The position numbers and the translations under genes are program-made. From Thermovirga lienii DSM 17291 (GTDB lineage Bacteria > Synergistota > Synergistia > Synergistales > Thermovirgaceae), in assembly GCA_000233775.1 (NCBI GenBank), contig CP003096.1:372001-436000 (forward strand): 64,000 nt of DNA. Direction: 5' to 3'. Position 1 is the stretch's first letter. The number at the start of each line of letters is the position of its first letter. This document shows positions 16,857 through 25,152 of this stretch, one piece after another. Below the pieces are notes generated by a model. That model ran no database searches, was not told the origin of the DNA, and saw only the letters and a list, made by a program, of their open reading frames with translations.

Positions 16857-18137
16857 ATGATAATCTTGAGCCGTGTCCAGCTTCTTGCTCTTTTGATCTT
16901 TTGTCTTACGTACGCTTTTATAATAACGGAGCGCCTCCATAGGCTTAAGGCTGCTATGCTAGGTTTTTCCCTGGTTCTTTTGATGCAGATAGTGGAGCAG
17001 AGCGAGATCTTTTCCTTTATCGACTTCAATACCATAGGCCTCTTGTTGGGCATGATGATCCTGGTGGGGATATTGAAAAAAACTGGATTAATCCAGCACA
17101 TAGCAGCAGAAGCGGTGGTTTACAGTAAAGGGAACGCGTGGGTATTACTAGTTTTTCTTTCGTTTTTGACGGCCGTGATATCTGCCCTGATAGATAACGT
17201 AACCACCGTGCTCCTGGTGGGCCCTATAGCTTTAGCGGTGGCTGATGTAATGGAGATAAATCCCATGCCCTTCATTTTTGCCGAGATATTTTCGTCCAAC
17301 ATAGGAGGCACCGCAACTCTAATAGGAGATCCCCCAAATCTCTTGATAGGCTCCGCAGCGGGGCTAACCTTCAACGACTTCATAATCAACTTAGGCCCTC
17401 CAGTTATTTTATCCATGATTGTCTTGTTCGGCCTGCTTTATCTTTGGTATGGAGGAGAGTTGAAGCCAAAGGGACAGGAGAAGACCTCACGAGGTGATTT
17501 CTCTGGCCCAAGAAAACTTCAGGATCCGGCCCTAGCAATTCGAGTTGTGGCGGTCATGGTCTTGGTCCTCGTAGGATTCGTTCTGCACGGAGTGCTTCAC
17601 TTGGAGGCTGCAACCATAGCCTTGGCGGGAGCGACTCTAGCTCTCATAGTTTGTCCTGTGGATGTTGAGGAGTTACTTTTGGACGTAGATTGGGTAACCA
17701 TTTTGTTTTTCTCCATGCTTTTCATGCTGGTGGGCACTCTGGAGCACGTTGGCGTGATAGAGCTGTTTGCCACCAAGATGTTTGCTCTGGTAGGGGAACA
17801 CTTCAAGGCGTTGACCATGATCCTCATATGGGTTTCAGGTTTGGCTTCTGCGGTGGTAGACAACGTTCCCTACACTGCGGCGGTCATTCCTTTGGTGAAG
17901 CATATTTCTCATCTTGGTGGGTACGATCCAAAGCCCTTGTGGTGGGCCTTGGCCCTTGGTGCGTGCTTGGGGGGGAATGGTACGCTAGTTGGGGCCTCGG
18001 CAAACCTGGTTATGGCTGGGATAGCCAACAAGGCGGGGATAAGGTTGGATTTCAAGACCTTCCTTTCAAGAGGTATGGTCCTTATGTCTTCCACGCTTTT
18101 CGTTTCGGCAGTATATATTTTGTGGCGTTATCTTTAA
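16857..18137 (+). CDS. ArsB/NhaD-type (SLC13-like) ion transporter
   Basis: Membrane carrier of the ion-transporter superfamily, about 426 residues and 10-12 helices. Two related half-repeats each carry the hallmark segments: ALIDNVTTVLLVGPIAL with GGTATLIGDPPNLLIG in the first half, and SAVVDNVPYTAAVIPL with GGNGTLVGASANLVM in the second. Relatives include ArsB, NhaD and the P protein; Na+ or anion exchange is possible but not distinguishable here. The start is uncertain: ATG 16857 lacks a strong ribosome-binding site, and GTG 16851 or TTG 16866 are alternatives. Confidence 0.85.
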   Translation: MIILSRVQLLALLIFCLTYAFIITERLHRLKAAMLGFSLVLLMQIVEQSEIFSFIDFNTIGLLLGMMILVGILKKTGLIQHIAAEAVVYSKGNAWVLLVFLSFLTAVISALIDNVTTVLLVGPIALAVADVMEINPMPFIFAEIFSSNIGGTATLIGDPPNLLIGSAAGLTFNDFIINLGPPVILSMIVLFGLLYLWYGGELKPKGQEKTSRGDFSGPRKLQDPALAIRVVAVMVLVLVGFVLHGVLHLEAATIALAGATLALIVCPVDVEELLLDVDWVTILFFSMLFMLVGTLEHVGVIELFATKMFALVGEHFKALTMILIWVSGLASAVVDNVPYTAAVIPLVKHISHLGGYDPKPLWWALALGACLGGNGTLVGASANLVMAGIANKAGIRLDFKTFLSRGMVLMSSTLFVSAVYILWRYL

Positions 18138-18143
18138 AGATGA

Positions 18144-18175
18144 CAGGGAGGCGGTATTACCGCCCCCTGATATTT
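18144..18175. terminator. Bidirectional intrinsic terminator between the carrier gene and cysK
   Basis: CAGGG/GGCGGTA arms (18144-18156) pair with ACCGCC/CCCTG (18159-18169), followed on the plus strand by ATATTTT. It separates two convergent genes. Confidence 0.7.
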
Positions 18176-18179
18176 TGTG

Positions 18180-19100
18180 TCAATTGTAAGCAGGAGTGCT
18201 CAGGTACTTATCTCCTCTGTCTGGAGCGATGGTCACAATCACTGCACCTTTTGGGGCCTTTTCTGCCACCTTCATGGCTGCCCAAAGGTTCGCTCCGGAA
18301 GAGACTCCACAGAACAACCCCTCCTTTTTGCTCAACCACTTGGCCATGTCGAAGGCTTGCTCATCCTCGACAGTTATTATTTCGTCCACCACATCAAGGT
18401 CCAAGTTCTTAGGAATGAACCCTGCGCCTATTCCCTGTATGCCGTGGGGTCCAGGAGCGTTGCCGGAGAGCACCGCGCTTTTGGCCGGTTCCACACCGAT
18501 TACCTTTGCGGATGGAAAGGTCGATTTCAGTGCTTTGCCTACGCCTGATATGGTGCCTCCCGTTCCTATGCCTGCGACGAAGGCGAAAGGTTCCATGCCA
18601 TTTAGGTCCCTTATTATCTCGGGAGCAGTGGACACTGCGTGTGCCCAGGGGTTGCCAGGATTTGAGAACTGATCCGGCATGAACGCTCCAGGGGTGCTTT
18701 TTAGTATATCTGTGGCTGCTTCAATGGCTCCTTTCATGCCTTTTTCCGCTTTTGTTAGTACAAGTTCTGCTCCATAGGCTTTTAGGATGCTTCGCCTTTC
18801 TTCCGACATGGATTCCGGCATGGTGAGTATGACCTTAAGGCCCATGATGCTTCCAAGCATTGCGAGAGCTATGCCCGTGTTTCCACTAGTTGGTTCCACT
18901 ATTACCGTCTGCTCTTGGAGTTTTCCTTCCTTTTCAGCCATGTGAAGCATGCCCCAGGCTGCTCTATCCTTTATGGAGCCTCCTATGTTATTTCCTTCAA
19001 GCTTTACGAGTATGTGTGCCCCATTTTTGACTGGGGTTATGGTGTGCATGGGAGTTCTGCCTATCAATTTGACAAGAGATAGGGATGCTAGGGATTTCAT
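18180..19100 (-). CDS. cysK: Cysteine synthase (O-acetylserine sulfhydrylase)
   Basis: PLP enzyme that makes L-cysteine from O-acetylserine and sulfide, 306 residues. The Schiff-base lysine lies in NNIGGSIKDRAAW and the phosphate- and substrate-binding loop is PTSGNTGIAL; the glycine-rich PLP loop GTGGTISG and the C-terminal GVSSGAN also match. The start directly follows the cysE stop, so the pair is coupled. The order cysE-cysK is the standard two-step pathway from serine. Regulation probably comes from the structured leader upstream of cysE. Confidence 0.93.
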   Translation of the reverse strand: MKSLASLSLVKLIGRTPMHTITPVKNGAHILVKLEGNNIGGSIKDRAAWGMLHMAEKEGKLQEQTVIVEPTSGNTGIALAMLGSIMGLKVILTMPESMSEERRSILKAYGAELVLTKAEKGMKGAIEAATDILKSTPGAFMPDQFSNPGNPWAHAVSTAPEIIRDLNGMEPFAFVAGIGTGGTISGVGKALKSTFPSAKVIGVEPAKSAVLSGNAPGPHGIQGIGAGFIPKNLDLDVVDEIITVEDEQAFDMAKWLSKKEGLFCGVSSGANLWAAMKVAEKAPKGAVIVTIAPDRGDKYLSTPAYN

Positions 19101-19781
19101 TTAGATCACCACCCTTTTGGTAAAAATTTCTTTCGTTTTCTCTATATCCTTGAGCTGCCGCTTCAGGACTTCTATCTCCCTTTGCAGCCTGCTGATCTTT
19201 CCCATAATCTCCTTGTCAGATTCCGACGAGATGGTCTTTATGCCGTTTATTTTTACTATCCTGGCAGGGATTCCGATCACGGTGCTGTTGTCAGGGATAT
19301 CCTTCAGGACAACGCTATTTGCTCCTATCCTGCAGTTTTTGCCTATGGTGATGTTGCCCAAGACCCTTGCGCCGCTTCCTATTATGGTTCCGTCCCCTAT
19401 GGTTGGGTGTCTTTGAAACTCCTTCTCGTTGCCGGTAGCTCCCAGAGTGACTCCCTGATATATGGTCACTCCTTTCCCTACTATTGCGGTTTCGCCTATT
19501 ACGACGCCCATGCCGTGGTCTATGAAGACCCCTCCGGCTATTTGAGCACCGGGGTGGATCTCTATGCCCGTAAGCCACCGCACTATAAGGCTTATGAAAC
19601 GAGGCAAGATCCTCAATTTAAGCTTTTGGTACATGAAGTGGTTCACCTTGTGGATCAAGAGGGCATGAAAGCCAGGGTAGCACAAAATTATTTCCAAAAA
19701 CCCCAGCATACCGCCGCGGAAAGCGGGATCCTGGTCCTTTATGGCCTTGTAATCAGCTTTTATGTCTTTTAAGAAACTCAT
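19101..19781 (-). CDS. cysE: Serine O-acetyltransferase
   Basis: Makes O-acetylserine from serine and acetyl-CoA. The 226-residue core starts MSFLKDIKADYKAIKDQDPA, as in the short CysE/EpsC class, and contains left-handed beta-helix hexapeptide repeats with the active-site region HPGAQIAGGVFIDHGMGVVIG. AAGGAGGAG lies six bases before the ATG at 19781. The same frame continues upstream to a GTG at 19859 with its own excellent AAAGGAGG, which would add 26 residues beginning MESGCGCCSF; which start is used is not clear. A terminator hairpin and a structured RNA lie immediately upstream, suggesting attenuation. Confidence 0.92.
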   Translation of the reverse strand: MSFLKDIKADYKAIKDQDPAFRGGMLGFLEIILCYPGFHALLIHKVNHFMYQKLKLRILPRFISLIVRWLTGIEIHPGAQIAGGVFIDHGMGVVIGETAIVGKGVTIYQGVTLGATGNEKEFQRHPTIGDGTIIGSGARVLGNITIGKNCRIGANSVVLKDIPDNSTVIGIPARIVKINGIKTISSESDKEIMGKISRLQREIEVLKRQLKDIEKTKEIFTKRVVI

Positions 19782-19859
19782 GTTTTTCTCCTCCTTAGAT
19801 AGTTTGATTTCAAGTTTTTCACTGCTTTTGAAGCTACAACAACCGCAGCCGCTTTCCAC
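19782..19859 (-). other. In-frame cysteine-rich N-terminal extension or leader of CysE
   Basis: From the GTG at 19859, eight bases after AAAGGAGG, 26 codons run in frame into cysE. The N-terminal part contains the tandem codons TGC GGT TGT TGT, giving Gly-Cys-Gly-Cys-Cys. Ordinary short CysE proteins lack this. It may be a real N-terminal extension able to bind metal or sense thiols, or a cysteine-codon leader that slows ribosomes when cysteine is scarce. The good internal start at 19781 makes dual initiation possible. Confidence 0.5.
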
Positions 19860-19882
19860 GGTCCTCACCTCCTTTGGGCCTT

Positions 19883-19925
19883 TAGGAAAAATGAAAGCGG
19901 GCTTCCTCTCGAGAAAGCCCGCTTT
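19883..19925 (-). terminator. Intrinsic terminator/attenuator in the cysE leader
   Basis: On the minus strand AAAGCGGGCTT (19925-19915) pairs perfectly with AAGCCCGCTTT (19904-19894) across a ten-base loop, and is followed by a U-rich stretch TTTCATTTTT. It lies about 25 bases upstream of the first cysE start, so readthrough is needed for cysE expression. An upstream AAGCCCGC (19977-19970) is exactly complementary to the 5' arm and could form a competing antiterminator. Confidence 0.75.
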
Positions 19926-19942
19926 GGATCAAATTTATGTTC

Positions 19943-20051
19943 TCAGCTTCTTTTGGCCGGAAGGCATATGCGGGCTTTTTCTCCCGCAGCCTTTCCGGCT
20001 GCGGCAGAGGTCAACGAACCATCTGCCTACAACAACAAAGTACGAAGCTGA
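19943..20051 (-). ncRNA. Candidate structured leader RNA (riboswitch-like) upstream of cysE
   Basis: On the minus strand the perfect eight-base pair TCAGCTTC (20051-20044) with GAAGCTGA (19950-19943) closes a 93-base domain. Inside it are a hairpin GGCAGATGGT...ACCTCTGCC and a long hairpin pairing GCCGGAAAGGC, then TGCGGG, with CCCGCA, then GCCTTCCGGC. This makes a three-way junction followed by a terminator at the expected distance. I do not recognise it as a SAM, T-box, TPP or cobalamin element; in particular no T-box TGGNACCGCG motif is present. Its ligand, if any, is unknown. Confidence 0.55.
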
Positions 20052-20115
20052 AACTTTTCATCCCAAGAATACTCCTTGTTCTTCCATTTTAGGCAATCCT
20101 AACATATGTGTTTTT

Positions 20116-21105
20116 TTATGTCAAATAAGCTCTTTCAGAAAAGCCCTTGCAGAACCAGAATAGGATCCCTGCGCACAATGAAGCCGTTCTCCCTCCCTCA
20201 TCCAAAGGGGGGCTCATTTCGGTTATGTCCAGGTATCGTATTTTTCCAGTTTTCCCTGCGATGTAAGCTATCCTCTCCAGCTCTGGAGCCTTGAATCCCC
20301 TGGGATTGCTGGCCGAGGCGCCAGGTGCTTCATGGTTTCTTGCCGCATCTATGTCTATGGAGAGGGCTACAGCTTTCGTTCCTTCGCTTGCTATACGGCA
20401 GGCCTCAAGAAAGAACTCCATGGGCCTGTTGCCTATGCTGTTCAAGGTCATGACCGCTACATGTTGTTTTTTTACCCATTCGTAGTGATAAGGGGAGTTG
20501 TATGGTTCCTGTATTCCAAATTCGACGAAAGCTCTGGGGTCTAGGGCGTTGTTTGGCAATTCCTCCAAGGCCCTCCTGAAAGGTGTGCCACTAGTGATCT
20601 CCTTTTGGTATTCTCTTACGTCCAAGTGGCAGTCCACGTTGATGGCTCCAAGTTCCTTTTGTCCTAATTTTAGACCTTCTACAAGACCACAAAAACCAGC
20701 AAACGAAAGGTCATGGCCGCCTCCCAAGACTATGGGGAAGACCCCATTCTCCACGACGGTCTTTACGGCCTCTGCCAGTCTTGAATGGCTTTCCTTCAGC
20801 GTTGGGCCGGGTATTATATTCCCTATGTCTATTATTTTGAGGCCCATCAGGGCTTTCCCAAAGCCAGGGGTGAGCTTGTAAAAGGCTTTTCGTATGTGCT
20901 CTGGTCCCAAGGCAGCTCCGGGTTTTCCGCCGTTTGCCACTATTCCTCTGTCCTCTGGAAAACCTAGGATAGCAATATGAGCTTCCCTAAGCTCCTCAAT
21001 GACATTACCTCTTGAGGGCTTGACCAGGTCTCCCAACCTCGGGTCTGAAGGGTCATGGCGGCTGTAGAACCATTCTTGAGCAGGTGGATTTATGAAAAGT
21101 ACCAT
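20116..21105 (-). CDS. hutG: Formimidoylglutamase-like ureohydrolase
   Basis: Arginase/agmatinase-fold hydrolase of 329 residues; in this operon the likely reaction is N-formimidoyl-L-glutamate to glutamate plus formamide. Metal-binding segments are visible: GGGHDLSF, VDCHLD (the DxHxD motif) and SIDIDAARNHEAPG. The last replaces the usual DP after SxDxDxx with other residues, but APGASASNP is a pattern I associate with formimidoylglutamases and not with arginases. It is the last gene of the hut run, separated from hutU by 73 bases containing a hairpin. A formimidoyltransferase gene in the same operon offers a second route, so the exact substrate deserves testing. Confidence 0.8.
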   Translation of the reverse strand: MVLFINPPAQEWFYSRHDPSDPRLGDLVKPSRGNVIEELREAHIAILGFPEDRGIVANGGKPGAALGPEHIRKAFYKLTPGFGKALMGLKIIDIGNIIPGPTLKESHSRLAEAVKTVVENGVFPIVLGGGHDLSFAGFCGLVEGLKLGQKELGAINVDCHLDVREYQKEITSGTPFRRALEELPNNALDPRAFVEFGIQEPYNSPYHYEWVKKQHVAVMTLNSIGNRPMEFFLEACRIASEGTKAVALSIDIDAARNHEAPGASASNPRGFKAPELERIAYIAGKTGKIRYLDITEMSPPLDEGGRTASLCAGILFWFCKGFSERAYLT

Positions 21106-21124
21106 TTTTGGTTCCCCCTTATTG

Positions 21125-21155
21125 AAGAGGCCCCGACAATCTGCCGGGACCTCTT
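21125..21155. repeat. Intergenic hairpin between hutU and hutG
   Basis: AAGAGGCCCCGAC (21125-21137) pairs with GCCGGGACCTCTT (21143-21155) with two mismatches. On the minus strand it is not followed by a U-run, so it may be an mRNA-processing or partial-attenuation hairpin that lowers hutG expression relative to hutU. Confidence 0.5.
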
Positions 21156-21178
21156 TTGCGTCTTCTGGTCAGGGTTTC

Positions 21179-23215
21179 TTATTTCTTGTACTTTTTGATG
21201 GCTTCTTCTACGGTCTTGGATACCAGCTCATCGTCGGGGATGTAGGGAAGGGTTATGTGGTAGCTGTCCTTGTATTTGGCGTTGACTTCCCTGCTGACTT
21301 CCATGGCGTGTTCGCAGCGCCCCCATGCTCTTCTGGCCACGCCACCGAGAACGTCCCACATCATAGCGGACTTCAGTATCTCGTCAACCCGCTCTGAGCC
21401 GTCAAGGAGCATGCCAAATCCGCCATTGATGGCTTTACCTATGCCCACTCCGCCTCCGTTGTGGAGAGCACACAAGGTCATACCCCTTGCTGCGTTACCT
21501 GCGAAGCACTGGACTGCCATGTCGGCAGTTATGTTGCTTCCGTCCTTGATGTTGGAGGTCTCCCTGAAGGGAGAGTCGGTGCCCGAAACGTCGTGGTGGT
21601 CTCTTCCAAGCATGACGGGGCCTATCTCGCCCTTTCTAACCATTTCGTTGAATTTGAGAGCTATCTTGAGTCTTCCCTCTGCGTCCTGATAGAGAATCCT
21701 TGCCTGGGTTCCAACGACTAGTTTGTTCTTCTCAGCGTCCCTGATCCAGATCCAGTTGTCGTAATCCTGGGCTCTGCGGTTGGGGTCAATGCACTCCATG
21801 GCAGCTTTGTCGGTCTTTCTCAGGTCCTCTGGGTCTCCGCTGAGGCACACCCAACGGAATGGGCCGTAGCCGTAGTCGAAAAGGACTGGTCCCATTATGT
21901 CCTCCACGTAGGAAGGCCAGATGAAACCATCGTAGGTGTCCTTGCCGTTCTTGCATATCTCCTTGACCCCTGCGTCGAAGACGGCCTTCATGAAGGAGTT
22001 GCCGTAGTCAAAGAAGTAGGTTCCCCGCTCGGTCAGGATCTTTATCAGCTCGAAGTGCTTTCTAAGGGTTTCGTCAACTCTCCTGCGGTACTCCTCTGGA
22101 TTTTCGTGGAGCATCCTGGTCCTTTCCTCGAAGGTGAGGCCCACTGGGCAGTATCCACCCTCGTATGGAGCATGACAGGAGGTCTGGTCAGAGAGTAGAG
22201 GAATATGGATGTTATTGTCCACCGCGTACTGCAACAGGTCTACGACGTTGCCGTGGTAGGCTATGGAGAGAGGCCGTTTCTGATCTAAGGCTTCCTTAGC
22301 CATTGCGAAGGCCTTCTCGCAGCTGTCGGTGACCTCGGTGACCCATCCCTGCTTTCTTCTGGTCTCTATTCTTGAGGGATCCACTTCGGCGATAATGCCC
22401 ACGCCACCTGCTATCTCAACGGCTTTGGGCTGGGCGCCGCTCATGCCGCCGAGACCAGAAGAAACGAAGAGGATGCCGGCAAGGTTATCCTTGGGGCCTA
22501 CTCCAAGGCGCTGCCTTGCGGCGTTCAAGATGGTGTTGTATGTGCCGTGTACTATTCCTTGGGGGCCGATGTACATCCAGCCGCCAGCAGTCATCTGGCC
22601 GTAGTTCGTTACGCCAAGCTGCATGCCTCTGTGCCAGTCCTTGGGGTTGTCGAACATGCCCACCAGGAGGCCGTTGGTGATGATGACCCTCGGCGCATCA
22701 GGCCTTGATTTAAAGAGGCCCAACGGGTGACCGCTCTCTATGACCAAAGTGGTGTCATCGGTCAGTTCTTCCAGGTATTTTTTGATCAGCCTGTACTGGA
22801 GCCAGTTCTGGCAAACTTGTCCAGTCTCTCCGTAGGTGACCAGTTCGTAAGGATATAGGGCTACTTCGAAGTCCAGGTTGTTGTCTATCATGACCTGGAA
22901 GGCTTTGCCGGCCAGGCACTTACCTTTGTACTCGTGAATGGGTTTGCCCCAGATGCGTCCTGCGGGACGATATCTGTAAGCATAGATCCTACCCCTGGTC
23001 ATGAGCTCCTCCATGAACTCAGGAGCCAGTTTCTCATGGAGTTCCTCGGGTACGTACCTGAGAGCGTTCTTCAGGGCAAGCTCAGTTTCCTTTTGGTTAA
23101 GGGTCCAACCTCTATCGGGTGCCCTTCTTATTCCAGGTACGAACTCCGGGTACTCCGGAAGTTCAGCGTCCAGTTTTATGGTCATGGCTTCTCCGTTTAG
23201 GAAATTCAAATCCAT
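21179..23215 (-). CDS. hutU: Urocanate hydratase (long form)
   Basis: Second enzyme of histidine degradation, converting urocanate to 4-imidazolone-5-propanoate with a tightly bound NAD+. The sequence has urocanase blocks such as GWMYIGPQGIVHGTYNT, SSGLGGMSGAQPKA and DQTSCHAPYEGGYCPVG, and the C-terminal GNAARGMTLCALHNGGGVGIG. At 678 residues it is longer than the roughly 555-residue proteobacterial enzyme; related long forms occur in other anaerobes. A ribosome-binding AAAGGAGGG precedes the start. It sits between fchA and hutG. No histidine ammonia-lyase gene lies in the window, so hutH must be elsewhere. Confidence 0.95.
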   Translation of the reverse strand: MDLNFLNGEAMTIKLDAELPEYPEFVPGIRRAPDRGWTLNQKETELALKNALRYVPEELHEKLAPEFMEELMTRGRIYAYRYRPAGRIWGKPIHEYKGKCLAGKAFQVMIDNNLDFEVALYPYELVTYGETGQVCQNWLQYRLIKKYLEELTDDTTLVIESGHPLGLFKSRPDAPRVIITNGLLVGMFDNPKDWHRGMQLGVTNYGQMTAGGWMYIGPQGIVHGTYNTILNAARQRLGVGPKDNLAGILFVSSGLGGMSGAQPKAVEIAGGVGIIAEVDPSRIETRRKQGWVTEVTDSCEKAFAMAKEALDQKRPLSIAYHGNVVDLLQYAVDNNIHIPLLSDQTSCHAPYEGGYCPVGLTFEERTRMLHENPEEYRRRVDETLRKHFELIKILTERGTYFFDYGNSFMKAVFDAGVKEICKNGKDTYDGFIWPSYVEDIMGPVLFDYGYGPFRWVCLSGDPEDLRKTDKAAMECIDPNRRAQDYDNWIWIRDAEKNKLVVGTQARILYQDAEGRLKIALKFNEMVRKGEIGPVMLGRDHHDVSGTDSPFRETSNIKDGSNITADMAVQCFAGNAARGMTLCALHNGGGVGIGKAINGGFGMLLDGSERVDEILKSAMMWDVLGGVARRAWGRCEHAMEVSREVNAKYKDSYHITLPYIPDDELVSKTVEEAIKKYKK

Positions 23216-23260
23216 CTTTTATTCCCTCCTTTTGTCTTTCATCATTTCCAGACCCCGGTT

Positions 23261-23890
23261 TTATCCAAGGGCCTTCTCTACGATTTTCCCTGCCTGGTCG
23301 GCCAAATTGAAGATATTGTCCAAGGTCTCCTTCACTACTTGGTTTGTCTCTGAAACGAAGGCCTCATCCTTGATGCTTCCGAGGTTTATCCTGACGTTAT
23401 AGGCTGCAGCTATTCCCGCGGCCTTGGCCAGAAGCGCTGCTGTTCCGGCATCGGTTATGGCGTTGGGGTTGCCTTTTTCAGCGGCAGTGAGGGCTATCTC
23501 TGCCAGGGCTTTGCAAGCTTTCAAAGTCTCCAGAGGTACTTGCACTGCTTTCTTGAGCCCTTCCTGCATGGCCTTACTTCTGGCGGCCTTTTGCTCTTCT
23601 GTATCCTTGGGCATCTTCATGGCGGCCATGAAGTCGTTGAAAGCTTCAGTGTCTTCCTCCATGAGCTTTAGGAAACGGTCCTTGAGGGCGTCTCCAGATT
23701 CTATTACCTTCTCCATGGATTCCCAATTATCCTTGTACTTTTCCTTTCCTACGGTAAGTCTGCCCACCATGGATGAGAGTGCAGAGCCCAAGGAGGCGGC
23801 CAAAGCAGCTACGCTCCCTCCTCCTGGAGCAGGAGAGGAAGATGCAAGTTCATCAGTAAAGGCTTTTACGGTAAGTTCTGCAAGTTTCAT
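23261..23890 (-). CDS. fchA: Formimidoyltetrahydrofolate cyclodeaminase
   Basis: Stand-alone cyclodeaminase of 209 residues that converts 5-formimidoyl-THF to 5,10-methenyl-THF and ammonia. The family N-terminal block SSPAPGGGSVAALAASLGSALSSMV is clear, followed by a long helical body (DAGTAALLAKAAGIAAAYNVRINL). In mammals this domain is fused to the formimidoyltransferase; here the two are separate genes in one operon, as in other anaerobes. The gene lies 15 bases downstream of hutI. Confidence 0.93.
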   Translation of the reverse strand: MKLAELTVKAFTDELASSSPAPGGGSVAALAASLGSALSSMVGRLTVGKEKYKDNWESMEKVIESGDALKDRFLKLMEEDTEAFNDFMAAMKMPKDTEEQKAARSKAMQEGLKKAVQVPLETLKACKALAEIALTAAEKGNPNAITDAGTAALLAKAAGIAAAYNVRINLGSIKDEAFVSETNQVVKETLDNIFNLADQAGKIVEKALG

Positions 23891-23905
23891 TTTTCATCCT
23901 CCTAA

Positions 23906-25150
23906 CTAGGCTACGTGAATGCCTTTTTTGTAAACCTCCACTACGGGAGAAACGCCGGCGTGATATGCCAGGATCGCGGGAGTTTCCCCGTCGAGGAGCA
24001 GGAAGTCCGCTTGTTTTCCTACCTCCAGGCTCCCTACCTTGTGGTTTAGGCCGATGGAGTAGGCAGCGTTAAGGGTGGATGCTACTAGCGCTTCCTCTAC
24101 TGTCATGTCCATGTTCAGGACGGCGAGGCCGAAGACGAAGGGCATAGATTCAGTGTAGCTTGAGCCTGGGTTACAATCTGTCGCCAATGCCACTGGAACT
24201 CCCAGTTCTATCATCTTTCTGGCCTTCGCGTAGGGTTTCTTCAGGCTGTATGCTGTCGCAGGCAAAAGGTCGGCTATTACGCCCTTTTCGGCCATGGCCT
24301 TGAGGTTTTCCTCGTTTGCCGCCAAAAGATGTTCTGCCGAAGCGGTTTCAAGCTCCGCTGCAAGGCCTGCTCCGCCAAGGTCGTGGACTTCATCGGCATG
24401 GATTTTCAGTTTGAATCCCCTGTTTCTAGCGGCTTCTAGTATCCTTCTGCTCTGTTCTACAGAGAAAACGCCTTCTTCGCAAAAAACGTCGCAGTATTGA
24501 GCTATACCCTGCTTTGAGGCAGCAGGTATCATTTCATCTATTAACAGCTTCACGTACTCTTCAGGGTTCGATTTGTATTCTTCGGGTATAGCGTGAGCCC
24601 CCATGAAGGTTGCTATCACGTCCAGAGGTGTTTCTTTGCCTACCCTCTCTATCACCCTGAGCATTTTGAGTTCTGTTTCGGTATCTAGGCCATATCCGCT
24701 TTTAATCTCCATGGATGTGGTGCCGAAGCTCAGGGCTGTGAGCACGTTGTCCAGCGTTGTGGACAAGAGCTCTTCTTCTTTGGCATTTCTTACCGATCTC
24801 ACCGATGAGAGTATGCCGCCTCCAGCTTTAAGGATGTCGAGGTACGATGCTCCCGCAAGGCGCATGGAGAACTCTTTCTCTCTTCGCTCCGCAAAGCATA
24901 TGTGGGTATGGGGATCTACGAAACCAGGTATCATGCAAGCGCCCTGGCAGTCTACTTCCATATCCACCTCCATGTCCTTTGCCTTTGCAAGGACATCCTC
25001 CTCAGATCCTACTGCAGTGATGATTCCCTTATCGCATAGCAGAGCGCCCCTTTCCCAGGACCTTACATGCCCTTGGAGCTTTCCTGCCAAGGGTTTGCCT
25101 TCGTCCACAGGCGTATATATGGCAGCGTTGCGAAAGAGGGTAGTAAGCAT
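23906..25150 (-). CDS. hutI: Imidazolonepropionase
   Basis: Metal-dependent amidohydrolase of 414 residues that opens imidazolonepropionate to N-formimidoyl-L-glutamate. The amidohydrolase HxH is in FVDPHTHICFAERREKEF, and later ligands are in KIHADEVHDLGGAGLAAE and ATDCNPGSSYTESM. Length and motif order match HutI. It starts two bases after the ftcD stop, so translation is coupled. It sits centrally in the iclR-ftcD-hutI-fchA-hutU-hutG run. Confidence 0.95.
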   Translation of the reverse strand: MLTTLFRNAAIYTPVDEGKPLAGKLQGHVRSWERGALLCDKGIITAVGSEEDVLAKAKDMEVDMEVDCQGACMIPGFVDPHTHICFAERREKEFSMRLAGASYLDILKAGGGILSSVRSVRNAKEEELLSTTLDNVLTALSFGTTSMEIKSGYGLDTETELKMLRVIERVGKETPLDVIATFMGAHAIPEEYKSNPEEYVKLLIDEMIPAASKQGIAQYCDVFCEEGVFSVEQSRRILEAARNRGFKLKIHADEVHDLGGAGLAAELETASAEHLLAANEENLKAMAEKGVIADLLPATAYSLKKPYAKARKMIELGVPVALATDCNPGSSYTESMPFVFGLAVLNMDMTVEEALVASTLNAAYSIGLNHKVGSLEVGKQADFLLLDGETPAILAYHAGVSPVVEVYKKGIHVA

Positions 25151-25152
25151 GG

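Noticed and set aside
19943-20051. T-box or SAM riboswitch as identity of the cysE leader
   Set aside because: No T-box TGGNACCGCG sequence and no SAM-I core signature could be found, so it is left unassigned.
19861-20163. A 133-codon plus-strand frame across the cysE leader
   Set aside because: Low-complexity translation without family resemblance; the region is better explained by RNA structure on the minus strand.
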